Origin: Dehalococcoidia bacterium
GTDB lineage: Bacteria > Chloroflexota > Dehalococcoidia > UBA2979
Assembly (NCBI GenBank): GCA_009692685.1
Contig: SHYS01000008.1
Span: 1-64,000 of the forward strand
Length of the DNA stretch: 64,000 nt
Reading direction: 5' to 3'
Under the pieces are notes generated by a model, which worked only from the letters and a program-made list of their open reading frames with translations, was not told the DNA's origin and made no database searches. Below, in pieces: positions 46,475 to 55,367 of this stretch. The position numbers and the translations under genes were made by a program. Numbering within the stretch: position 1 is the first letter of the stretch; each line of letters begins with the position of its first letter.

Positions 46475-47569
46475 TCAGCGTGGCGCGTCGTCATCGAGAA
46501 GTACCCGGTCGCGAAGGCGCGCAGCCTCGATGATCGCATCATGCACCAGTCGCTGCTCGATGCGATAGGTGACCCGGGCAACACTCCTGCTGCGAGCGAG
46601 GAGTCTTGCCCCGAACAACCACCACGTCACACCAACGGTGACAACGACCATGATGGCGATCACTACTGGGTACGCCCAGGGCCACGACAGCTCCGGCATG
46701 TCCTTGAAGTTCATCCCGTAGATGCCGGTCAGGAGTGTCAGCGGCAGGAATGCCGAGGTGACAATCGCGAGCACGCGCATGGTTTCGTTCTGCCGGATGT
46801 TGACCGCGGAGAGATATGTCGTCAGTGCACTATCAGCGCGCTCCCGTGCGTTGAGCACCAGGTACTCGACTCGCACCAGGTGGTCGTAGATGTCGCGGTA
46901 GTAGATCAGCGTGTCGCCGGAGATGAGGCTGTACTCACCTCGAGAGAGACGCTGCACGATGTCGCGCTGTGGTACCACTACTCGGTGCAGCCGCATCGCC
47001 GAGCGCTTCAGCCGCAGGATGTCTCCGAGGAGATCGCTCCGCGCCTCGACGAGCGCCCGCTCTTCGATCTCGCCCCCCACATCGTCCATGCGTTGGATCG
47101 TCGGCAGCACGCTGTCCACCAGCGCGTCTATGAGCACCTGCACCAGCATGCTGCTGCCGCGCTCGAGCACGCGAGGGCTCTCCACCGTTGACGCCCACAG
47201 CTGCTCGATGGCCGCCAGCTGCTGGTGAGACGCGGTCACTACCCAGTTCGGCCCCATGACGATATCGAGCTCCGTGGTCACCACCAGGTCGCCGGTCGCC
47301 TCGTGATCGACACCGTGGAGTTTCAGGAACAGGTACCTCTCGTAGTCATCGACCTTCGGTGCCTGGAACTCCGTATTCACGATGTCCGCAACCGCTAGGG
47401 GGTGCACGCCGAACACGGTGCGCAGCAGCTCCCCGTCGTCTGCATCGGAGGCGGTCGTGTGCACCCAGAGCAATCCGTCCGGCTCAGCGAGGACCGCCAC
47501 CAGCGCGTCATCAGCGAGGTCGCGGCGCAGTGACCCATCGGCGGTGCGGTAGATCGAGCTGTGTGGCAT
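46475..47569 (-). CDS. corA: CorA-family magnesium/divalent cation channel
   Basis: A 364 aa CorA protein: a large N-terminal cytoplasmic funnel, then the pore signature YGMNF before TM2, with TM1 at VLAIVTSAFLPLTLLTGI. A tail of about 45 mostly charged residues follows TM2, where classical CorA has only a few basic residues. ATG 47569 is chosen because GGAGG lies eight bases upstream; the open frame runs 16 codons further. No operon partner. Confidence 0.9.
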   Translation of the reverse strand: MPHSSIYRTADGSLRRDLADDALVAVLAEPDGLLWVHTTASDADDGELLRTVFGVHPLAVADIVNTEFQAPKVDDYERYLFLKLHGVDHEATGDLVVTTELDIVMGPNWVVTASHQQLAAIEQLWASTVESPRVLERGSSMLVQVLIDALVDSVLPTIQRMDDVGGEIEERALVEARSDLLGDILRLKRSAMRLHRVVVPQRDIVQRLSRGEYSLISGDTLIYYRDIYDHLVRVEYLVLNARERADSALTTYLSAVNIRQNETMRVLAIVTSAFLPLTLLTGIYGMNFKDMPELSWPWAYPVVIAIMVVVTVGVTWWLFGARLLARSRSVARVTYRIEQRLVHDAIIEAARLRDRVLLDDDAPR

Positions 47570-47823
47570 CGCGGTCCCTCCACCCGGCCAGCGCGCTGCG
47601 ACTATCCTCGTCCCCACCCACCCGCGAGACCACCGCCGACCGGCGGCGCGGTGGGTGCGGCGAACGCCGGCATCGTGTCACCCGCACACCGCGCTCGCTT
47701 GATTCGACCCGAGCGTCCGCGAGTACGCAGAATTGAGGCTCCCGTCGTCCCGCGTTCGGGCCCGGAAAGTCGAGGCTCATAGCGCTACGCCCTGCACCTC
47801 AGCTGAGGAGGACAACTACCCAC

Positions 47824-47928
47824 ATGACCACCTCATCAGACACCCACCCCCGCCTGGCCACCTTCGAGGGCGGTCCTTGCCACTCGCGTGCGCCGCGCGG
47901 CAAGGACCGGCGAGGCGCGCTGCGCTAG
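47824..47928 (+). CDS. Possible small ORF (34 aa)
   Basis: ATG 47824 has AGGAGG 12 bases upstream, a wide spacing. The 34 aa product is Arg/Pro-rich without a recognisable feature, and its second half overlaps a hairpin (CCTTGCC/GGCAAGG). The 47570-47963 gap otherwise shows a palindrome CCTCAGCTGAGG near the AGGAGG and no other gene. Confidence 0.25.
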   Translation: MTTSSDTHPRLATFEGGPCHSRAPRGKDRRGALR

Positions 47929-47963
47929 GATGTGTGGCACCAATCGACGCGCGGGGAGGCATC

Positions 47964-48842
47964 ATGATCTGGGACGTGCACTGCCACTTTCCGCGTAACT
48001 GGGAGAACCCGGCAGACAACGAGTACGAACGCCTCATCGAGGCTCGCGCGGACGCGCTCCGCGCCGCGGGCGTGACTCGAGCTTCGCTGCTCTCTGGTGG
48101 TCGCATGGGGCTTTCCTACGAGGACTCGCTCCCCTACGCCCGTCGCCACGAGGATCTCTTCGTCCCCTGCGCCGTCATCGACCCCGACGAGGTCGACGGT
48201 CGCGAGGTGCGCCGCCTCCACGAGCTGGGCTATCGAGGGCTGAAGATCATCGGCACGCGTCGCGCCTACGACGATTACAAGTACTTCAGCGCGTACAGCG
48301 CCGCCGAAGAGCTGAAGATGCCGATCCTGTTCCACCTCGGCGTCATTGGTGGCGGCGTGGACTACTCGATTACCCACCCGCGGCGCGACCCCGAAGCGGC
48401 GGCGAACATGCGCCGCATGCGGGAAATGCGCCTCCGGCCGCCTCGTGACGTCTCCGCGATGCGGATGCGCCCCTTCCACCTGGACACGATCGCCAACAAC
48501 TTCCCAGAGCTGCGCATTATCGGCGCGCACATGGGTGGCACCGGCAACTATGACGAGGCCGCCTCGGTGACGCGCTGGCGACATCACGTGTTCCTCGACA
48601 TGTCGGGCGGAGACACGATCGAGCGCCACGCCGTCGAGCGGGGCATGGTCGGCAAGGAGATCGGCGTCGAGAAGCTGACGTGGGGCTCGGACTGCCGCGA
48701 CGACGAGATCGCCGACCACGTCAGTCACCTCGAAGGCATCTTCACGCAGGTCGGCCTCACCGAGGACGAAGCGGACCGTATCCGCTACCGCAACGCCGCC
48801 GAAATCTTCGGCGAGCTTGAACCGACGTTTGCCGCGGAATGA
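47964..48842 (+). CDS. Amidohydrolase-family (metal-dependent) protein
   Basis: A 292 aa TIM-barrel protein of the amidohydrolase-2 kind. IWDVHCHFPRN gives the HxH pair, ILFHLGVIGG and IIGAHMGGTG give the two later His, and LTWGSDCRDDE the Asp. Such enzymes hydrolyse or decarboxylate small substrates; the exact reaction is unknown. GGGGAGG lies upstream of ATG 47964. Its stop overlaps the next gene by four bases (ATGA). Confidence 0.82.
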   Translation: MIWDVHCHFPRNWENPADNEYERLIEARADALRAAGVTRASLLSGGRMGLSYEDSLPYARRHEDLFVPCAVIDPDEVDGREVRRLHELGYRGLKIIGTRRAYDDYKYFSAYSAAEELKMPILFHLGVIGGGVDYSITHPRRDPEAAANMRRMREMRLRPPRDVSAMRMRPFHLDTIANNFPELRIIGAHMGGTGNYDEAASVTRWRHHVFLDMSGGDTIERHAVERGMVGKEIGVEKLTWGSDCRDDEIADHVSHLEGIFTQVGLTEDEADRIRYRNAAEIFGELEPTFAAE

Positions 48843-49987
48843 CGACGCCTCAGGACCAAGGCGAGACCAGCCAGGCCGCGGAGCCGGCTGCCCTCGATAC
48901 CGACGCCACCGTCGAGGCATCCGGCGCCGCTCCCCTGTCGACGTTCCACCAGGCTCCGCCGCCGCAATCCTCACCGCTCGCGCCCCCCGGAGCCAACCTC
49001 GACACCGCGACCGAGGCCACCGTCGACGCGCCCATCGTGGCGGTCGAAGTCGTGACGGTCGAGGTGGTAGATGTCGAGATCGCGCCAGCTCCGGATGCGG
49101 CGCCACCCGAGCCAGCCGAGCCACTCCCCGCGGATGTCGCCCCCCTGCCTCCGCCGTTCAGCCACGGGACCGACCTCGACCCCGACGACTCCGCCGCCCG
49201 CGCGTTGGACAGACGGCGGCTACGACTCACCGCGCCCACCATCACCCTGAGCGCGCTCGTGACGGGCGTCTTCCTGATGTTCCTGCTCATCGAGCCCTCG
49301 CCGCGCTGGGTCGTGCTGGTGAGCACCGCTATCAGTGCGCTCGCGCTCGATGGCGTCCTGCGCGCCGGACGGCGCGAGTCCTTCGCCGAGTGCAGGCTCG
49401 ACACGACGCCGTACCTTCTGGTGCCCACGCTCTACGTCCTCGCGATGCCCGTCTTCATCGAGTACAACTCGCAGGGATACTGGACCGTGCTGGCCGCCAT
49501 CGGCGGCGGCGTGGGCTACGGCACGCTGGTCGTCGGGACGCTCTCCTCGGTGCGCGAGCACGACCCAGGACGGGACGCGGGACGCTTCATCGTCACCGCT
49601 GCCACATACGTGCTGGGCTTCGCGATGTTCTCGCTGGTCTTTCTCTTCGGCGTCGGCCAGACGCCCGCCGCGCTCGCGGTCGGACTCGCGGCCACTGTGC
49701 TCGCGGCGGAGATCCTGCGCGAGGGCGAGATCGATCCCGGTGAGACGCTGCTGTACTCGGTGGTGACGGGGGTTGCCGTCGGGGAAGCGCGGTGGCTGGT
49801 GCATTACCTGCCGCTACACGGCTACGCCGCGGCCTTGACACTGCTACTCGCCTTCTACCTCGTGACCGGGTTGCTGCACTCGCACGTGGTGCGCCAGCTG
49901 ACGAGCCGCGTCGCCGCCGAGTACGCGAGCGTGGCGACAGCGGGCGTCGCCTTCATCGTGGGCCTTCGCCTCGCCGGCCTGGCCTGA
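48839..49987 (+). CDS. Multi-pass membrane protein (DUF5656-like)
   Basis: A 382 aa protein. The first 120 residues are low-complexity Pro/Ala/Val/Glu and likely cytoplasmic and disordered; the rest has about eight hydrophobic helices, with conserved-looking IEYNSQGYWTVLAAIGG and EGEIDPGETLLYSVVTGVAVGEARW. The pattern agrees with my memory of the DUF5656 family of Chloroflexota, but I cannot confirm it. It is coupled to the amidohydrolase gene. No function is known. Confidence 0.65.
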   Translation: MTTPQDQGETSQAAEPAALDTDATVEASGAAPLSTFHQAPPPQSSPLAPPGANLDTATEATVDAPIVAVEVVTVEVVDVEIAPAPDAAPPEPAEPLPADVAPLPPPFSHGTDLDPDDSAARALDRRRLRLTAPTITLSALVTGVFLMFLLIEPSPRWVVLVSTAISALALDGVLRAGRRESFAECRLDTTPYLLVPTLYVLAMPVFIEYNSQGYWTVLAAIGGGVGYGTLVVGTLSSVREHDPGRDAGRFIVTAATYVLGFAMFSLVFLFGVGQTPAALAVGLAATVLAAEILREGEIDPGETLLYSVVTGVAVGEARWLVHYLPLHGYAAALTLLLAFYLVTGLLHSHVVRQLTSRVAAEYASVATAGVAFIVGLRLAGLA

Positions 49988-50047
49988 GCCGGCGTGGCCT
50001 CGTGGCATCGCCCACCCTCGAGGCCTCTGCTAGCATCGAGAGCGCGT

Positions 50048-50124
50048 CGGGGAGTGGCGCAGCCTGGTAGCGCACCTGACTGGGGGTCAGGAGGCCGCAC
50101 GTTCAAATCGTGTCTCCCCGACCA
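50048..50124 (+). tRNA. tRNA-Pro (GGG)
   Basis: Acceptor CGGGGAG/CTCCCCG, anticodon loop with GGG in ACTGGGGGT, T-arm CGTTCAAATCG and encoded CCA. Confidence 0.95.
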
Positions 50125-50226
50125 TTGCCGAATCTCAGTCCCTTTCGTCCCATGGGCACCGCCACCCTGGTCACCATTACGGCCGTTCACACCGTGTACC
50201 ATCGAGGTGCGACTCGGAGGTACACC

Positions 50227-51067
50227 ATGACCACCGGCGACACCGGCGCCTCGCCCCTGCCGACAGCCTCGAGCGAGCCCTCGACCCAGCCCACCGACGT
50301 CCGACGCCTCACGCGCAGCCGCGACGACCGCTGGATTGCCGGAGTAGCAGGCGGCCTCGCCGACTACCTCGGCGTTGACTCGCTGCTCGTGCGCGTGGCG
50401 ATGATGCTACTCGCGCTACTCTCGGGCGGCGCCGTCCTCATCGTCTACATCCTCGCGGCCTTCATCATTCCGGACGACCGCGCCGACACAACAGGCAGAC
50501 GTCGAGGTGGCAGCGCTGTCGCCGGCGTCACATTCGGCCTCGTGCTCGTCGGAGTCGGGACCGTCTGACTGCTCGCCGCCCTCGACCTCCAGCCACCACG
50601 CTGGCGAGCGCGCTCGTATCACCGCATGGCGGGCGGGCACAGGCGCCCTAATCTTCCTGGGCGTGCTCGTCACCGTGGCGCTGTCCGGCCTCTCCACCGT
50701 CAACCTGCGAGTCGACAGCGCCTTCGGCGAACACGCAGCGCGACCCGCCTCGATCGCCGGTCTCGAGCGCGAGTACAGCCACGCCTTCGGCTCGTTCACG
50801 CTCGACCTGACGAGCGTCGAGATCCCGGAGGGCCCCGCGCGCATCCGAGTCGCGAACGCGTTCGGCAAAACCACTGTGTGCCTGCCGGCGCGCGCCGCCG
50901 TCAGGGTGTACGCCAGCACCGTGTTCGGCGAGACACGCATCCTCGGCAAGACCTTCTCCGGAGTCGGCACCAACCAGTCCGAACAAACCGCCGACTTCGC
51001 TACCGCCACGCGCCACCTGGCGATCGAGGTGGAGACCGCGTTCGGCTCCACGGAGGTACGTCGATGA
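50227..51067 (+). pseudogene. PspC-LiaF-type membrane stress protein, broken by TGA and a frameshift
   Basis: Starting at ATG 50227 (GGAGG nearby), the frame encodes a PspC domain (SRDDRWIAGVAGGLADYLG, membrane segment ALLSGGAVLIVYILAA) and a second helix VAGVTFGLVLVGVGTV, then TGA at 50566-50568 followed by LLAALDLQPP, where relatives have Trp (TGG). Near 50590-50630 the frame shifts, and from there a LiaF-like domain follows (LIFLGVLVTVALSGL, DSAFGE, HAFGSFTLDL, VYASTVFGETRILG) to TGA at 51067. Both halves would form a PspC-LiaF protein, a membrane-stress sensor family. The PspC part alone (113 aa) might still work. Confidence 0.7.
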
Positions 51068-51276
51068 ACGCCACCACCACGCCTCCGGAGGCGCGTTGAC
51101 ACTACGACCTGGGCACGGCGCTCGCCGGCCTGGTCTTCAGAGTCACCGGCGTGCTGTTCCTGCTCGACCGGCTGGAGATGATCGTGTTGAGGCCGGGCGT
51201 GGCGCTGCCGGCGGTCGTGGTCAGCCTCGGATTTGCGCTCATAGTGAGCTCGATCCAACGCCATCGAGACGAGTAG
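51064..51276 (+). pseudogene. Small membrane protein with in-frame TGA
   Basis: ATG 51064 overlaps the previous stop (ATGA). After 11 codons comes TGA at 51097-51099; the same frame then runs HYDLGTALAGLVFRVTGVLF, a second hydrophobic stretch ALPAVVVSLGFALIV and TAG at 51274. Relatives often have Trp at this point, so TGG to TGA is the simplest lesion. Together with the lesion upstream it suggests a decayed stress-response pair. Confidence 0.55.
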
Positions 51277-51332
51277 GCGAACACCTTCTGGCGCGAGGAT
51301 CGCCGCCTGACCTATACTGCGGGCCGTCGAGC

Positions 51333-51408
51333 GCGGAAGTAGCTCAGTTGGTAGAGCGTCTCCTTGCCAAGGAGAAGGTCGCGAGTTCGAGTCTCGTCTT
51401 CCGCTCCA
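51333..51408 (+). tRNA. tRNA-Gly (GCC)
   Basis: Acceptor GCGGAAG/CTTCCGC, anticodon loop TTGCCAA (GCC), D-arm and T-arm typical, encoded CCA. Confidence 0.95.
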
Positions 51409-51496
51409 GCGCGCACCACCTCAACACCGGCCTGGCGCACGCCGGGCCTTTCGTGTATCAGGGGCCGCATCAGCGCCCGCGTTTGAGGCAGTTCGT

Positions 51497-51584
51497 GCCG
51501 AAGTGGCGGAATGGCAGACGCGGCGGTCTCAAAAACCGCTGGGGGGCGACTCCCGTGTGGGTTCGAATCCCACCTTCGGTACCA
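51497..51584 (+). tRNA. tRNA-Leu (CAA)
   Basis: Acceptor GCCGAAG/CTTCGGT (one wobble), anticodon stem GCGGT/ACCGC with loop CTCAAAA (CAA), long variable arm, T-arm GGGTTCGAATCCC and encoded CCA. Confidence 0.94.
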
Positions 51585-51600
51585 ATTCCAGATTCGGAAC

Positions 51601-51637
51601 AGACCGCCGCGTCTGCCATTCCGCCACTTCGGCACGA
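51601..51637 (-). repeat. Inverted copy of the 5' half of tRNA-Leu(CAA)
   Basis: These 37 bases are the exact reverse complement of 51493-51529, covering four bases upstream plus the first 33 bases of tRNA-Leu(CAA), up to the anticodon loop. The copy begins 17 bases after the tRNA. With the tRNA's 5' half it can form a 37-bp perfect stem. Confidence 0.9.
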
Positions 51638-52011
51638 CCCCGGAGCCTCTGGTGGTGGTGATTCGGTGACGGTTGCTCGCCCCGTGTACGCTGCTCCTCG
51701 CGACGGTCTCTGTATCAGGCCGTAGCCACGCCTCGGGCCGCTCCCTGCGGTGCCGAGGCTCCTGCTTTACTGCGCCATCATAACGGTCGGTGCAAGGCGG
51801 AGACCCAGACGGCCTCGTCCGTGTGCCCTCGCAGGTGGTTCCGCGGGTTGGCGACGCTCGCCGCCAACCCGCCCTCAGCTCCGGATCGGCATCACACGCC
51901 ATCGAATTCGGCGTTGTGGTTCGACAGGCCCACCACGACGGGTGGACTGGCTCCGAGGCGGACGGGAACGACAGCGTCGAGGCGTGGACTCGCAACAAGC
52001 CGCCCTCATCC
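51638..52011. other. Intergenic, no supported gene
   Basis: About 375 bases between the inverted tRNA copy and the end of fabV. The long open frames that cross it on either strand owe their first part to the tRNA genes and are not convincing. There are a few short inverted repeats (for example GGTTGGCGAC around 51850), none strong enough to call. Confidence 0.5.
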
Positions 52012-53223
52012 TCACACCAGCGAGCGATCCACCTCGGTGGGGGCGTCGTAGTCAATGCCATCGATGCCGAAGCCGAACAGCGCAGCAAAGGCGCGCTGGT
52101 AGCCCTCGTAGTCTGCGTACTTCTGCATGTTCGCGGTCTCGAGGCGGTCCCATACCGCATCGACCTCCGCCTGCACCGCCGGATCCAGCTCGCGGTCATC
52201 GAGGCGGATCAACCCACCATCATCGAGGCGTGGCGTGGCGCCCGGCGCCAGGTGGTCGTGGAAGAGCCGCACGATCTGCTCGATGGTGCCCTCGTGCGTG
52301 CCGCGCGCCTTCATCACTCGCATCAGCAGGCTGATGTAGAGGCTCACGCCAGGAATCGCCGCCGAGGCCTGCGTCACCACGCCCTCGTTGACGCTGACCA
52401 GCGCCTGCCCTTCGAGGGGCGCGAGCCGCCTCGTCAGCTCCACCGCGGAGGCCTCCAGGTGCTGCTTCGCGCGGCCGATCGTGCCGCTGCGGTAGATCTC
52501 CTGCGTCACCCTCGGCCCCACGTACGAGTAGGCTACCGTGCGGAAGCCGGGCGCCAGCACGTCCGCGTCCTGCAGGCGCTCCACCCAGCGCGCCCAGTCC
52601 TCCCCGCCCATCACCTTGATGGTCGCCTCGATCTCCTCGGGCGTCGCCGCCTCGAGTGAGGCATCGACGATCGCGTGGTTGCGCTGGTCGATGGTCTTCC
52701 CGGTGAATGGCGCGCCGATCGGCTTCAGCACGCTCTCCCAGCGCTGACCGCCTGCTCCGAACCGCCGCGGTGCCGCGAGCGAGTAGATGAAGAGTTCGAG
52801 CTTCGCCACGCCGTCGAGGTAGCGGGCACGCAGCGCCTCGACCACGGCGTCCTTGGTCGACTCCTGGTAGGCGTCGGCGTTGATCGTTTCCAGGTGGCGG
52901 CCATCGGCCTTCGCCAGGCGGTGCGCCTCCGCGAGGTTGTACCAGCCCGCCGTCGCCGTGCGCTCACGCTCGGCCGGTCGTTCGAAGCAGACCCCAAGCA
53001 CCGGCGCATCGAGGCCGAAGCACGCACTCAGCATGCTGCCCAGTCCGTACCCCGTGCTCGATCCGACGACGAGCGTGGGTCCGAGGCGGCCCGCTGGGCG
53101 CGCCTCAGCGAGGCCGGCACTTGCCACCTCGATCTGCCGCCGCACGTTGGCGGCACAACCATCAGGGTGCGAGGAGACCGAGACGAACCCGCGAATACGC
53201 GGCTGCACGACCTGGAGCGGCAA
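52012..53223 (-). CDS. fabV: Trans-2-enoyl-CoA / enoyl-ACP reductase FabV
   Basis: A 403 aa FabV-type NADH-dependent enoyl reductase, the triclosan-resistant type. The early block QPRIRGFVSVSSHPDGCAANV, cofactor segment VGSSTGYGLGSMLSACFG and the Tyr-x8-Lys active site YRSGTIGRAK are present, with FIYSLAAPRR upstream of it. TTG at 53223 is taken as start because GAGAGGA lies seven bases before it; GTG at 53208 is the alternative and gives the family's usual distance to QPRIRGF. Confidence 0.92.
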   Translation of the reverse strand: MPLQVVQPRIRGFVSVSSHPDGCAANVRRQIEVASAGLAEARPAGRLGPTLVVGSSTGYGLGSMLSACFGLDAPVLGVCFERPAERERTATAGWYNLAEAHRLAKADGRHLETINADAYQESTKDAVVEALRARYLDGVAKLELFIYSLAAPRRFGAGGQRWESVLKPIGAPFTGKTIDQRNHAIVDASLEAATPEEIEATIKVMGGEDWARWVERLQDADVLAPGFRTVAYSYVGPRVTQEIYRSGTIGRAKQHLEASAVELTRRLAPLEGQALVSVNEGVVTQASAAIPGVSLYISLLMRVMKARGTHEGTIEQIVRLFHDHLAPGATPRLDDGGLIRLDDRELDPAVQAEVDAVWDRLETANMQKYADYEGYQRAFAALFGFGIDGIDYDAPTEVDRSLV

Positions 53224-53408
53224 GCCTCAGTCCTCTCGAACACGCCTTGGCACACACGGAAGATCGAGCTGCATCGTAGCCGACCGACCCGTTATGGCCG
53301 CCTGCAGCCACAACCACGGTCAGTCGGGCCGGTGACACAAGATGCTACCGTCGGCCCTCGATTCAAAGTCACCCGAGGCAGTACCCTAGTCGAATGCATG
53401 GAGCGGGA

Positions 53409-54113
53409 ATGTCCCGTCGAGAACTCGTACCGGCACTGATCACTCTCTGCGCGCTGGGGTGTGGCTTCGGGGCGATAGAAGCCAGCCACCTGGCCAACTG
53501 GGACCTCGCGCTGCGCCTGATCCTGCTCGCCGCCATCATCGATGGCGTCGACGGCACGGTCGCGCGGAAGCTGAACGCGGCCGGTCCGTGGGGCGGGCAG
53601 CTCGACTCGCTGTCCGACATCGTGGCCTTCGGCGTCGCGCCCGCCTTCCTCTTCGCCGCGGCTTACCCTGAGGCGTTCGCGCCGGTGCGCCTGGGAACGG
53701 CGCTCGTCTTCGTGGCCGCAGGCGCGTTCCGCCTGGCGAGGTTCCACGTCCTTTCCAGAAGCGCGTACTTCTTCGGCCTCCCCATCCCGAGCGGAGGCGT
53801 ACTTCTGGCCGCGAGCGTCGCCGGCCCCTTCGATCTGCCGATCTGGGTGGCAGGTGGGATCGCCGTCGTGCTCGCTGGCCTCATGGTCAGCATGCACCCC
53901 TTCCCAACGTTCGCGCAGTGGCGTAAAACCCTGCTCACGGTGATGGTCGGCTCGGTGGTCCTGATCGTTATCTGGCCATCCGATCGGTCGCTGGCGATCA
54001 TCGCCATCGTCGCCCTGATGAGTTACGTCCTGTGGGGGTTCGTCACGCACCTCGTCGACACTACCGAAGACGCAGACGGCACGACACTCTTCGAGGCGGA
54101 AACACATGCCTGA
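53409..54113 (+). CDS. pssA: Phosphatidylserine synthase (CDP-alcohol phosphatidyltransferase)
   Basis: A 234 aa membrane enzyme making phosphatidylserine from CDP-diacylglycerol and serine. The signature is DGVDGTVARKLNAAGPWGG followed by QLDSLSD, matching DG..AR........G...D...D. Six to eight hydrophobic helices. ATG 53409 has GGAG five bases upstream; ATG 53394 is an alternative without a ribosome site. The next gene starts inside its end (54106). Confidence 0.9.
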   Translation: MSRRELVPALITLCALGCGFGAIEASHLANWDLALRLILLAAIIDGVDGTVARKLNAAGPWGGQLDSLSDIVAFGVAPAFLFAAAYPEAFAPVRLGTALVFVAAGAFRLARFHVLSRSAYFFGLPIPSGGVLLAASVAGPFDLPIWVAGGIAVVLAGLMVSMHPFPTFAQWRKTLLTVMVGSVVLIVIWPSDRSLAIIAIVALMSYVLWGFVTHLVDTTEDADGTTLFEAETHA

Positions 54114-54696
54114 AAGCGGCACGCTCGCACACTTCGACTTCCTCAAGGCCTTCTTTACGGACCGCCACACCGTTGGGGCAGTTACGCCCACCAGTCGAGC
54201 CGTAGCGCGTCGCATGGCCCACCTCGGCAACGTACAGGCCGCCCGCAACATCGCGGAGTTCGGCCCGGGCACGGGCGCGATCACCTTCTCACTCCTCGAA
54301 ACGCTGCCCGCCGACAGCCACATGTGGGCGTTCGAGATCCATCGGCCCTTCGTCGAGCACCTGCAGCGCGCGGTCCGCGACCCACGCTTCACCCTACTCG
54401 AGCAGTCCGCCACAACCATCGAGGAGGTACGCCAGCGCGCGGTGCCGGACGGCTTCGACGCGGTCATCTCCTCGATTCCGTTCAGCCTCATTGGCCTCGA
54501 CACCACGCGCCAGATCATTCGAGCCGTGGCGCGCAGCCTGAAGCCCGGCGGCACATTCGTCGCCCTCCAGTACCACCCGACCTTCCTACGCCCCTTCCTG
54601 ATGGAGGAGTTCACGCAGGTGCGTCGCAGCCTGCACCTCTGGAACATCCCGCCCACGCTGCTGCTGACTGGACGCGTGGTTAGGCAACACACCTGA
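54106..54696 (+). CDS. Class I SAM methyltransferase, possibly phospholipid N-methyltransferase
   Basis: A 196 aa SAM-dependent methyltransferase. Motif I is IAEFGPGTGAITFSLLE and the post-I acidic residue is in MWAFEIHRPF; SSIPFSLI is the motif IV position. It lies between pssA and psd with overlaps at both sides, so methylation of phosphatidylethanolamine (PmtA type) is the natural inference; resemblance to rRNA adenine methyltransferases is general to the fold. Confidence 0.7.
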   Translation: MPESGTLAHFDFLKAFFTDRHTVGAVTPTSRAVARRMAHLGNVQAARNIAEFGPGTGAITFSLLETLPADSHMWAFEIHRPFVEHLQRAVRDPRFTLLEQSATTIEEVRQRAVPDGFDAVISSIPFSLIGLDTTRQIIRAVARSLKPGGTFVALQYHPTFLRPFLMEEFTQVRRSLHLWNIPPTLLLTGRVVRQHT

Positions 54697-55367
54697 GCGC
54701 CCCGCTCTGGCGCCCCGTCACCGAGGGCGCGCCGCTGCTCCTGGGATGCGCAGCCATCGCCGCCCTCGGCGGGCTGATTTACCCGCCTGCGGCGATCCTC
54801 GGACTCGCGGGCGCGGGCGTCATCGCGGCCGCCTTTCGCGACCCCGAGCGCACCGTCAAGCCCGACCCCAGCGTCGCACTGGCTCCCGCAGACGGCCGGA
54901 TCCTCCACATCACCACCGAACACGACGAGTACTGGGACGCCGACCTCCTGGAGGTGGGCATCTTCCTCGCGCTCTGGGACGTGCACATCCAGCGCGCGCC
55001 CATCGATGGCACAATCGTCGATCAGCGCCGGAAGACCGGTGGCTACAAGCCCGCGATGACCGCGGCGGCCACCCACGGCAACAACCAGCTCGTCACCTGC
55101 CTCGAGACCAGCGCGGGGCCCTGCACCGTCACGCAGATCAGCGGCATCGCCGCGCGTCGCATCGTCACCTGGGCGCACGCCGGCACCAACCTCCAGCAGG
55201 GCGATCGCCTCGGCATGATCAAGTTCGGCTCACAGGTCACCTTGCGCGTGCCTGCGAGTGCGACCGTGCTCGTCGAGGTCGGTCAGCACGTCCGAGGTGG
55301 CATCACCCCGCTCGTACGCCTCGCGCCGCCGCCGCACCCGGGACACCGAGCGCTGGTGACGGCCTAA
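54693..55367 (+). CDS. psd: Phosphatidylserine decarboxylase
   Basis: A 224 aa pyruvoyl enzyme precursor of the short, archaeal-type class (LAPADGRILHI, VGIFLALWDVHIQRAPIDG, GDRLGMIKFGSQVTL, where the FGS Ser becomes the pyruvoyl group). It makes phosphatidylethanolamine. No ATG, GTG or TTG exists between the in-frame stop at 54681 and the conserved region except GTG 54954, which would remove the ADGR block and the membrane segment. CTG 54693, overlapping the upstream TGA as CTGA, is therefore the likely start. Confidence 0.85.
   Translation: MSAPLWRPVTEGAPLLLGCAAIAALGGLIYPPAAILGLAGAGVIAAAFRDPERTVKPDPSVALAPADGRILHITTEHDEYWDADLLEVGIFLALWDVHIQRAPIDGTIVDQRRKTGGYKPAMTAAATHGNNQLVTCLETSAGPCTVTQISGIAARRIVTWAHAGTNLQQGDRLGMIKFGSQVTLRVPASATVLVEVGQHVRGGITPLVRLAPPPHPGHRALVTA

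Noticed and set aside
51096..52199. ORFs on both strands over tRNA-Gly and tRNA-Leu(CAA) (51096-51725 plus, 51312-52199 minus)
   Set aside because: Their recognisable segments (VAQLVERLLAKEKVASSS and WRNGRRGG types) are tRNA translations, and the remainder is low-complexity GC-rich read-through.
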